Positions 1-6,615 of a DNA stretch of 7,682 nucleotides are shown here, one piece after another (position 1 is the first letter of the stretch; every line of letters starts with the position of its first letter). The stretch comes from Rickettsiales bacterium. Lineage in GTDB: Bacteria; Pseudomonadota; Alphaproteobacteria; Rickettsiales; UBA1997. The stretch is taken from contig JAOFKK010000046.1 of the NCBI GenBank assembly GCA_028040005.1, forward strand, positions 1 through 7,682. The letters run 5' to 3'. The notes beneath the pieces are model-generated. The model did no database searches, was not told where the DNA came from, and was given only the letters and a program-made list of their open reading frames with translations. The position numbers were made by a program, and so were the translations under genes.

Positions 1-12
1 CATAAAGTGTTG

Positions 13-56
13 AAAAACTAAAAATTGGAATTTTGCCAAATAAGATTTTAGTTTTT
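13..56 (+). terminator. AT-rich inverted repeat, possible terminator of an upstream gene
   Basis: Positions 13-24 and 45-56 are perfect reverse complements (12 bp, core AAAAACTAAAA / TTTTAGTTTTT). Between them a smaller TTGG (24-27) / CCAA (36-39) stem can form instead. The layout of A-tract, short GC-containing stem and T-rich tract resembles an intrinsic terminator, possibly a bidirectional one. All three forward frames hit a stop between positions 3 and 21, so the window could begin at the very end of an upstream gene, but no tail can be identified. The large stem is almost pure A:T, so stability is doubtful, and such repeats arise easily by chance in DNA of this composition. Confidence 0.35.
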
Positions 57-81
57 TGACAGGCTCTTAAGCTCTTATAAC
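56..81 (+). promoter_or_regulatory. Candidate sigma-70 promoter for the hflK operon
   Basis: A perfect -35 box TTGACA lies at 56-61 and a good -10 box TATAAC at 76-81. The spacer is only 14 bases, shorter than the usual 16-18, which weakens the call. A start point about 7 bases after the -10 box would leave a leader of fewer than ten bases before the hflK ATG at 97. No heat-shock type -10 element (CCCCAT-like) is visible. The -35 box abuts the T-tract of the preceding inverted repeat. This is the only plausible promoter seen ahead of the five-gene run. Confidence 0.4.
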
Positions 82-96
82 AAATAATTTTAATCT

Positions 97-1242
97 ATGA
101 ATTTTTCTAAATTAAGAAATGACAATCCTTGGGGCTCTTATGAGTCGGGAAGTAAAAAGCCAAATTCAGGTCAAAAAAATAATGAACCAAATATAGAGGA
201 TTTATTATCTAATTCTCAAGAATTTTTCAAAAAACTTTTTGGTGAAAAAAAAGGTGGCAATGGTGGTAAAAACCCAAAAAATAACGATGCAACACCAAAA
301 TCTTTATTTGGTATTGTTATTTTGGTGGTTCTTTCTTTATGGCTTGCTTCTGGTATCTTTAAAGTAAATCCTGATCAAAATGGTTTGGTCTTGCTTTTTG
401 GTAAATATCATAAAATTGCTCAGCCAGGTTTAAATTACCATATTCCATATCCTTTGGGTCGTGTTATTAAAAGAAGTGTTTCAAAAATTAACACTGAAAA
501 ATTTGAATCTTCTGCTAATAATAGCACCAATTCTCGTAATTCCTTTTATTCTAAAAGGTCATCATCTTATCGCCCAGTTGACACCTTAATGCTTACTGGT
601 GATGAAAATATTGTTGATATTGATTTTGAGGTACAGTGGCAAATTAGTGATATTAAGAATTTTGTTTTTAATCTTGAAAATCCAGTCCTAGCGGTTAGAA
701 AGGCTGCAGAAAGCGCAATGAGAGAAATTATCGCTAAAACTCCAATAGTTAGCGCTCTTTCTGATGGTAAAAAACAAATTGAATCTGCTGCAAAATCTAG
801 ATTGCAAGAGGTTTTGGATTCTTATGGTGCTGGCGTTTCTATAAGCTTGGTTCAGCTTAGAAGGGTTGATCCGCCAAGTGAAGTAATTGACGCTTTCCGC
901 GATGTGCAAACTGCAAGGGCCGATAAGGAGAAGGAAATTAACAAAGCTGAAGCTTATAGTAATTCAATAATCCCCGATGCCAGAGGTAAGGCTGAAAAAA
1001 AGATTCAAGAGGCTGAAGCTTATAAGGCTGAAGTTATTGCTCATTCTGAAGGTCAGGTTAGTCGTTTTAATGCTGTTTATCGTCAATATTCTAAGGCTAA
1101 AAGGGTTACAAGAAGAAGGATCTACCTTGAAACAATGGAAAAAATATATCGCGACACTAATAAAATTATCATAGATCAAGATATTTCTAAATCTGGCATG
1201 ATTCCTTTTTTACCAATTAATGAATTAAATAAGAAAAATTAA
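97..1242 (+). CDS. hflK: HflK, SPFH-domain subunit of the HflKC membrane complex
   Basis: HflK (381 aa) pairs with HflC in a large inner-membrane complex that in model bacteria encloses the FtsH protease and restrains its action on membrane proteins. The sequence shows a disordered, Gly/Asn/Lys-rich cytoplasmic N-terminus with the NPWG motif typical of HflK (residues 10-13). One transmembrane helix follows at about 70-88, then an SPFH/band-7 domain from about 90 to 270, including LMLTGDENIVDIDF near 164-177 and DPPSEVIDAFRDV at 258-270. An Ala/Glu/Lys coiled coil covers about 271-325. A Ser/Asn-rich segment at 138-159 interrupts the early SPFH region. The ATG at 97 is preceded directly by an in-frame stop at 91-93, which fixes the upstream limit; no Shine-Dalgarno sequence is visible. 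hflC starts 6 bases downstream. There are no cysteines. Length is slightly below the roughly 420 residues of E. coli HflK. Confidence 0.94.
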   Translation: MNFSKLRNDNPWGSYESGSKKPNSGQKNNEPNIEDLLSNSQEFFKKLFGEKKGGNGGKNPKNNDATPKSLFGIVILVVLSLWLASGIFKVNPDQNGLVLLFGKYHKIAQPGLNYHIPYPLGRVIKRSVSKINTEKFESSANNSTNSRNSFYSKRSSSYRPVDTLMLTGDENIVDIDFEVQWQISDIKNFVFNLENPVLAVRKAAESAMREIIAKTPIVSALSDGKKQIESAAKSRLQEVLDSYGAGVSISLVQLRRVDPPSEVIDAFRDVQTARADKEKEINKAEAYSNSIIPDARGKAEKKIQEAEAYKAEVIAHSEGQVSRFNAVYRQYSKAKRVTRRRIYLETMEKIYRDTNKIIIDQDISKSGMIPFLPINELNKKN

Positions 1243-1248
1243 ATAAAG

Positions 1249-2100
1249 ATGAAAAACTTACATAAATATACTATATTTTTGGCAATTACATTTTTTGTAA
1301 TTATTAATTCTGTTTTTATTTTAGATCAAAGACAATCGGCAATTATTTTACAATTTGGTGAAGAAAAAAGAACCATTCAAGAGCCTGGTTTGCAATTTAA
1401 AATTCCTTTTATTCAAAATATTGTTATTTTTGAAAAAAGAATTCTAGATTTAGCAATTGATGAGCAGGAGGTTATTGCTTCTGATCAAAAAAGATTAATC
1501 ATTGATGCTTTTACTAAATATAAAATTGTTGATCCTTTGCAATTTTATATTACTGTGCAAAATCAAAATAACGCTGAAAAAAGATTAGGAGCTATTTTTG
1601 ATTCCTCTCTTCGTCAAATTATTGGTGAATTTCCTTTAAATGACCTTCTTTCTGATAAAAGATCAGTTATTATGAATAAAATTAAAGAAATTCTAGCTAA
1701 AGGAAGTGAAAAATTTGGTATTGAAATTGTCGATGTAAGAATTGTTCGCGGTAATTTACCAAAAGAAAATTCTGACGCAATTTATCGTAGAATGCAAACA
1801 GCAAGAGAAAAGGAAGCTAGTGAAATTAGAGCAGAGGGTTTTGAAAAAGCTACCAGAATTAAAGCAAAATCTGACAAGGAAGTTGTGGTAATTTTATCTG
1901 AAGCCGACAAGCAATCTAATATTTTAAAAGGTCAGGGTGAAGCTATTTCTAATAGAATCTTTGCCAAATCTTTTTCTAAAGATCCAGAATTCTTTGATTT
2001 TTATCGTTCTATGCAATCTTATGAAAAAGCTATTCAACCAGATAATAGCTCAGTTATTATTTCACCAAATAATGAGTTTTTCAAATATTTTTCTAAATAA
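1249..2100 (+). CDS. hflC: HflC, SPFH-domain partner of HflK
   Basis: HflC (283 aa) is the shorter partner of HflK in the FtsH-modulating SPFH complex. A single N-terminal transmembrane helix spans about residues 7-25, with the rest expected on the periplasmic side. The SPFH domain occupies about 26-185 and includes the family pattern VDVRIVRGNLPKENSDAIY (161-179) followed by RMQTAREKEASEIRAEG (181-197), which leads into a charged coiled coil to about 230. The C-terminus has DPEFFDFYRSMQSYEKA (245-261) and ends in NNEFFKYFSK, close to the usual HflC tail. Length is normal for an alphaproteobacterial HflC. It starts 6 bases after hflK with only a weak AAAG upstream of the ATG, and ends 2 bases before the protease gene, so it is almost certainly co-transcribed. 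No cysteines are present. Confidence 0.95.
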   Translation: MKNLHKYTIFLAITFFVIINSVFILDQRQSAIILQFGEEKRTIQEPGLQFKIPFIQNIVIFEKRILDLAIDEQEVIASDQKRLIIDAFTKYKIVDPLQFYITVQNQNNAEKRLGAIFDSSLRQIIGEFPLNDLLSDKRSVIMNKIKEILAKGSEKFGIEIVDVRIVRGNLPKENSDAIYRRMQTAREKEASEIRAEGFEKATRIKAKSDKEVVVILSEADKQSNILKGQGEAISNRIFAKSFSKDPEFFDFYRSMQSYEKAIQPDNSSVIISPNNEFFKYFSK

Positions 2101-2102
2101 TC

Positions 2103-3542
2103 ATGGTTAAGATTTTGCCACTAATATTAATCTTATTATTTGCAAATAATATTTATGCTAATGAGCCAACTCAATTACCAGTCAAGGATCAAATAATATC
2201 AAAGTCAAATCTTATTGATTTTTCTGATATAATTCCTGATTTATTGCCAACTGTTGTTAATATCTCTACTTCTAAAAAGGTTGGTAATGATTCTGCAATT
2301 AATATTGAGGAGCTTTTAAAATCACTACCCAAAGATTCAGCTTTGGATGAATTAAAAAATCTATTAGAGAAGAAAAAATATCCACAGGAGGAATCTTACT
2401 CATCCGGATCTGGCTTTATAATTTCACAAGATGGTTATATTGTGACTAATAATCATGTTATTGATGGCGCTGATGATATTTCTGTCTCACTAAAAGATGG
2501 TAAAAAAATATCAGCAAAATTAATTGGATCTGATGAAAGGACAGATTTAGCTTTGTTAAAAATAGACGTAAAAGAAAAATTACCATTTACCAAATTTGGA
2601 GATTCGGGCAATAGTAAAATAGGTCAATGGGTTATCGCAGTTGGCAATCCATTTGGTCTTGGCGGCTCGGTTTCTACTGGTATTATTTCAGCTCATGGTC
2701 GTGATATTAATGAGGGACAAATTAATGATTTTATTCAAACAGATGCTGCTATTAATAAGGGTAATTCTGGAGGTCCATTATTTAATATTAATGGTGAAGT
2801 AATTGGTATTGCTACCGCAATTTATTCTCCTTCAGGTGGTAATGTTGGTATTGGTTTTGCAACGCCATCCAATATTGCTAAAGATATAATTTTCACTTTA
2901 AAGAAAAATGGCAAGATTAAAAGGGGTTATTTAGGTGTTTCGGTTCAAGAAGTTAGTAAAGAAATTGCTGATGCTATTAATCTTAATGATATCTCTGGTG
3001 CTGTTGTAATTAAAGTTTTTAAAGATAGTCCAGCCTATGATGGTGATATTTTATCTGGCGACATTATAACTAAATTTAATGGTCAAAAAATTACAAAAAT
3101 GAAGGAATTGCCAATGATTGTAGGTCAAACAGAAATTGGTAAAAAAGTTAAAATTGAAGTAATTAGAAATGGCAAGAATAAAATATTAAAAGTTAAACTA
3201 GCTCAGCTCGGTAAAAAAGAGAAAAAAGATAATAAGGAAGAATCGAAGATAAATATTTTAGGAATGGGTCTTGTTGAAATTAATGACAGGATCAGAAAAA
3301 AACACAAAATAGATGATGATGTAAGAGGTTTGTTAATTGATGATATTAATGATAATTCTATTGCAAAATCTAAGGGTGTTTTGAAGGGGGATATAATATT
3401 ATCAGCTAATCAAATATTGTTAAAATCAGTAAAAAAATTCAATAAAGTAATTGCTAAATCAAAAGATAATAAAAAAGAATCTATATTTTTGATAGTAAAA
3501 AGGGGTGATGATAATTTTGCAATTATTTTACCTATAAATTAA
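2103..3542 (+). CDS. degP: DegP/HtrA-family periplasmic serine endoprotease, Do type
   Basis: This 479-aa protein is a Do-type HtrA protease, expected to degrade or refold misfolded envelope proteins in the periplasm. An N-terminal signal peptide (about residues 1-19, likely cleaved after the Ala of NIYA) is followed by a trypsin-like domain. The catalytic triad is visible: His118 in TNNHVID, Asp148 in ERTDLALLKI and Ser222 in GNSGGP (220-225). Two PDZ domains follow, PDZ1 at about 273-366 beginning with GYLGV, and PDZ2 at about 385-476, joined by a Lys/Glu-rich linker (370-383). A long charged loop at about 61-98 corresponds to the regulatory LA loop of the family and contains no cysteine. 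The start at 2103 gives a complete signal peptide and lies 2 bases after hflC; no Shine-Dalgarno sequence is seen. DegP following hflKC is a common alphaproteobacterial order. Assignment among DegP, DegQ and MucD-like paralogues cannot be settled from one sequence. Confidence 0.93.
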   Translation: MVKILPLILILLFANNIYANEPTQLPVKDQIISKSNLIDFSDIIPDLLPTVVNISTSKKVGNDSAINIEELLKSLPKDSALDELKNLLEKKKYPQEESYSSGSGFIISQDGYIVTNNHVIDGADDISVSLKDGKKISAKLIGSDERTDLALLKIDVKEKLPFTKFGDSGNSKIGQWVIAVGNPFGLGGSVSTGIISAHGRDINEGQINDFIQTDAAINKGNSGGPLFNINGEVIGIATAIYSPSGGNVGIGFATPSNIAKDIIFTLKKNGKIKRGYLGVSVQEVSKEIADAINLNDISGAVVIKVFKDSPAYDGDILSGDIITKFNGQKITKMKELPMIVGQTEIGKKVKIEVIRNGKNKILKVKLAQLGKKEKKDNKEESKINILGMGLVEINDRIRKKHKIDDDVRGLLIDDINDNSIAKSKGVLKGDIILSANQILLKSVKKFNKVIAKSKDNKKESIFLIVKRGDDNFAIILPIN

Positions 3543-3554
3543 ATATAAATATCT

Positions 3555-5423
3555 ATGGAACAATTTAGAAATTTAACAAATAATATATTTTTTAAGATAT
3601 TTTTATCTTTTGTTGGGCTATCTTTTATATTTTTTGGTATTAGTGATTTAGTTTTTGAAGGCAATAATTCCTATGTTGCCAAAATTAATGGTAAAAAAAT
3701 TACTCAAATTCAATTTTCTAGAGAGTTAGAAAATCAAAAGGCTAATATATATAGTCGCAACCCTTCACCGGAACTTTTAGATTATGTTAATTCAGATGAT
3801 TTTCGTAATGCAGTATTGGGCAAGTCTGTTTCTAATGAAATTTTAAAGAGTTTGATATCTGAAATGGATCTTGATTTAAATAGTGATTTAGCTGTTAGGC
3901 AAATTTTGGATCAAGAAGAATTTAAGGATGATGCGGGTAATTTTGATAAAATGAGATTTCAATCCTATTTAAGAATTAATAATCTTAATAGTGAAAAATA
4001 TCTCGATGAATTAAATTTTAGAATTGCATCTAATATTATATTTTCTGCTCTAGATATTCAGAATATTCAAATTGATCCTGATTTATTGGCAAAGCAATAT
4101 CAATTTTTAAATCAAGAGCGTAAAATATCAATCCTATCAATTAAAAAAGAAAATTTAAAAACAACTCCAAAGATTAATGATAAGGACTTAAGAAAATATT
4201 ACAGAGAAAATAAAAATAAATATAAAAAAGACGAATTAAGAAAAATATCTTTAATTACAATTGATCGTAAGTCATTAATATCAGATATTAACATTTCTAA
4301 AGATGAGATATTATTAGAATATAATAATAATGGCATTAAATATACCATTCCTGAAAAGAGAAAATTATATAATATATTCTTTACCCAAATTGATGAAGCT
4401 GAGGATTTTTTATCTAAAATTGACAATAATAAAGATATAAAGCAACAATTTAAGGATGTTGCTCAAAAGCATTTTGACAAGGAAGAGGGTGAAATTTTAC
4501 TTGATGTTGCCAAAACTCAATTACCAGCAAAAATTGCCGATCAGGTGTTTTCTTTAACAAAAAATAATATTAGCAAGATATTGGAAAGTGACTATGGTTT
4601 TCATATTGTTTATTTGGATAATATAATAAAATCTAGCAAAAAATCTTTAAAAGAAGTTGAAAAGCAAATTCATCAAAAATTATTAAAAGAAAAATCTAGC
4701 AAAATAATATCGCAAAAAATATCTAATATTGAAGATGAAATCATGCTTTTAGATTCTATAGCTGAATTTTCTCAAAAATTTCCTTTTGCTAAAATTAAAA
4801 AACTACCTTTCATTAATATTGACATGATTAGTGATAAGGGTCAAAAGATTGATAATAATGATATTGAAAATATCATTGAAGATATATTCTTTTTAGATAG
4901 TAATCAATTTTCTGAAATTAATATTTCTAAAGATGAAGAAAAATATCACATTGCCTTTATCGATAAAATCATTGATGAAAGACAAAAAACATTTGAAGAA
5001 GTAAAGAGGCAATTAAATAAAGAATTACTTAATATTAAAAAGAATAAGGCCTTAATACAATTATCAGAAGATATTGCGGTAGAAATTACAAATAATCCAA
5101 AAAATATTAATAAAATAATTAAAAAATATGGCTTTAAATTTATTGAAGAAAGAAATGTCAAAAGATTTAACAAAATTTATCCCCAAAATTTTACTTCTGC
5201 AATATTTAATTTAAAACAAGATCAATCCTCTAGATCAGTCAAAATATCTGACAATATATATTATATTGCAATTTTAAATGATATATCTTGGCCTGATAAA
5301 AAATCTATTGACCAAGAAAAGTTAAAAGAAGTAGAATCTAAATATCGCAATGATATTTACAGTGATATTTGGGGTAAATTAGAGCGCTATTTAGAGCAAA
5401 AATATCAAGTTGAAATTAGGTGA
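3555..5423 (+). CDS. ppiD: PpiD-type membrane-anchored periplasmic chaperone / peptidyl-prolyl isomerase-like protein
   Basis: This 622-aa protein matches the PpiD layout: a short cytoplasmic N-terminus, one transmembrane anchor (about residues 11-33), a SurA-like chaperone domain beginning at VAKINGKKIT (41-50) and running to about 170, then a parvulin-like domain at about 265-357 ending in YGFHIVYLDNI. PpiD family proteins stand near the Sec translocon and help newly exported proteins fold. The usual parvulin GGDLG stretch is not recognisable; the corresponding region reads EEGEILLDVAKTQLPA (310-325), so isomerase activity is doubtful and a chaperone role is more likely. Two further segments (444-500 and 550-605) resemble the parvulin tail at 331-385. 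The length is nearly that of E. coli PpiD (623 aa). The gene starts 12 bases after degP without a visible Shine-Dalgarno sequence, and its TGA stop sits one base before the metC ATG. There are no cysteines. Family-level confidence is high; the exact name is slightly less certain because SurA/PpiD relatives overlap. Confidence 0.87.
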   Translation: MEQFRNLTNNIFFKIFLSFVGLSFIFFGISDLVFEGNNSYVAKINGKKITQIQFSRELENQKANIYSRNPSPELLDYVNSDDFRNAVLGKSVSNEILKSLISEMDLDLNSDLAVRQILDQEEFKDDAGNFDKMRFQSYLRINNLNSEKYLDELNFRIASNIIFSALDIQNIQIDPDLLAKQYQFLNQERKISILSIKKENLKTTPKINDKDLRKYYRENKNKYKKDELRKISLITIDRKSLISDINISKDEILLEYNNNGIKYTIPEKRKLYNIFFTQIDEAEDFLSKIDNNKDIKQQFKDVAQKHFDKEEGEILLDVAKTQLPAKIADQVFSLTKNNISKILESDYGFHIVYLDNIIKSSKKSLKEVEKQIHQKLLKEKSSKIISQKISNIEDEIMLLDSIAEFSQKFPFAKIKKLPFINIDMISDKGQKIDNNDIENIIEDIFFLDSNQFSEINISKDEEKYHIAFIDKIIDERQKTFEEVKRQLNKELLNIKKNKALIQLSEDIAVEITNNPKNINKIIKKYGFKFIEERNVKRFNKIYPQNFTSAIFNLKQDQSSRSVKISDNIYYIAILNDISWPDKKSIDQEKLKEVESKYRNDIYSDIWGKLERYLEQKYQVEIR

Positions 5424-5427
5424 AATG
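5418..5427 (+). promoter_or_regulatory. Ribosome binding site deciding the metC start, overlapping the ppiD stop
   Basis: AGGTGA at 5418-5423 is the clearest Shine-Dalgarno-like sequence associated with any start in the five-gene run. It overlaps the ppiD stop codon TGA (5421-5423) and lies just ahead of the ATG at 5425; the AGG core is 4 bases from it. It supports ATG 5425 over the in-frame TTG at 5410, and suggests that ribosomes finishing ppiD can reinitiate on metC. Confidence 0.5.
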
Positions 5428-6615
5428 AAAGATACGGCAAAAGAAGCAACAAAAATAATCCATTCACATCGTAACCCAAAAGAGCAATCAGGCGTAGTTA
5501 ATACCCCACTTTATCAAAGTTCAACAATTATTTTTGATAAATATCAGGATTTACTTGATAAGGAGCAAGAAAATGAAGATGCTAATATAGCCAAATTAAA
5601 ATATGGCAGATATGGTAGTAAAACTAACTTTACCTTAGAGCAATCTATTGCTGATTTAGAAGGTGGTTTTGGTGCAATTGTTACATCTTGCGGTATGTCG
5701 GCAATTTCTACTACCATCTTGTCCTATGTTAGCTCGGGTGATCATATTTTAGTTTCTGATAATTGCTATTATCCAATTCGTCATATTGCTAGTAGTTTTT
5801 TGGATAAATTTGGCATTACAGTTACTTATTTTGATGATAATATTGGTCAGGATATTGAAAAATTAATTCAAAAAAATACCAAATTAATCTTTTTAGAAAG
5901 CCCGGGTTCTTTAACTTTTGAAATTGCTGATGTTAAAGCAATTACCGAAATAACTAAAAAATATAATATTAAATCTATTTTAGATAATTCTTGGTCTAGT
6001 GGCATTTATTATAAAGCATTTGAAAATAACATCGATATTTCTATTTTGGCCGCAACAAAGTATATTAATGGTCATTCCGATGTTATGATTGGCGCTATTA
6101 TTGCTAAAAATCAGGAAGATTACAATAAAATCCACGCAACTTATCGTACTTTAGGTACGGCAGTTGCACCATTTTCAGCTTTTTTGACTCTTCGTGGTAT
6201 GAGAACCTTAAAAGTCAGGATGGATCAATCACAAAAATCAGCTTTAGAAATTGCTAAATGGTTGGAGACATTGCCACAAATTTCTAAGGTTTTTTATCCA
6301 GCCTTAAAATCCAATGAATATTACGATATTTGGCAGAGGGATTTTACTGGCGCCCCAGGGCTTTTTGCTATCCAGCTTGATAAAAAATATTCTATAGAGC
6401 AATTATCAAAATTTTATGATAATCTTGATTATTTTGGTATGGGCTATTCTTGGGGTGGTTATGAATCTTTAATTTTACCTTTTGGCCTTGATGGCGCAAG
6501 AGCTGTTACTAAAGATAAATATGAAAATAAATCTTTTGCCAGAATCAATATTGGCTTGGAAGATGTCGATGATTTAAAGGAAGATTTAGAAGAAGGACTA
6601 AAAAGGTTAAAATAA
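5425..6615 (+). CDS. metC: Cystathionine beta-lyase (PLP-dependent Cys/Met metabolism enzyme)
   Basis: MetC cleaves cystathionine to homocysteine, pyruvate and ammonia, the penultimate step of methionine synthesis by transsulfuration. From the ATG at 5425 the protein has 396 residues, normal for the family. PLP-binding features are visible: Tyr60 and Arg62 in KYGRYG, the phosphate-contacting CGM at 89-91, Asp187 in LDNSWSSG, and the Schiff-base Lys212 in ATKYINGHSDVM. SWGGYESL (342-349) is the cystathionine beta-lyase form of this region and separates it from cystathionine gamma-synthase and gamma-lyase. Arg373 in FARINIGLED should bind the substrate carboxylate. An in-frame TTG at 5410 would add five residues overlapping ppiD, but the ATG has the better ribosome binding site. 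The enzyme is cytoplasmic and unrelated in function to the envelope genes before it, although it is spaced as part of the same operon. Side activities such as cysteine desulfhydration are common in this family. Confidence 0.92.
   Translation: MKDTAKEATKIIHSHRNPKEQSGVVNTPLYQSSTIIFDKYQDLLDKEQENEDANIAKLKYGRYGSKTNFTLEQSIADLEGGFGAIVTSCGMSAISTTILSYVSSGDHILVSDNCYYPIRHIASSFLDKFGITVTYFDDNIGQDIEKLIQKNTKLIFLESPGSLTFEIADVKAITEITKKYNIKSILDNSWSSGIYYKAFENNIDISILAATKYINGHSDVMIGAIIAKNQEDYNKIHATYRTLGTAVAPFSAFLTLRGMRTLKVRMDQSQKSALEIAKWLETLPQISKVFYPALKSNEYYDIWQRDFTGAPGLFAIQLDKKYSIEQLSKFYDNLDYFGMGYSWGGYESLILPFGLDGARAVTKDKYENKSFARINIGLEDVDDLKEDLEEGLKRLK

Noticed and set aside
578..583. TTGACA resembling a -35 box inside hflK
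   Set aside because: No -10 box lies at a suitable distance and the bases encode conserved HflK residues.
688..909. Minus-strand open frame within hflK, and similar ones at 964-1179, 4199-4426 and 4946-5173
   Set aside because: They lie fully inside well-supported genes, are short, show no recognisable domain, and such frames are expected opposite real coding sequence.
977..1174. Alternative plus-strand frame of 65 codons inside hflK
   Set aside because: It overlaps the conserved HflK coiled coil in another frame and its product is Lys/Arg/Leu-rich nonsense without family features.
5410..5424. TTG at 5410 as the metC start
   Set aside because: It would add five residues that overlap ppiD; the ATG at 5425 has a Shine-Dalgarno-like AGGTGA and gives a normal family length.
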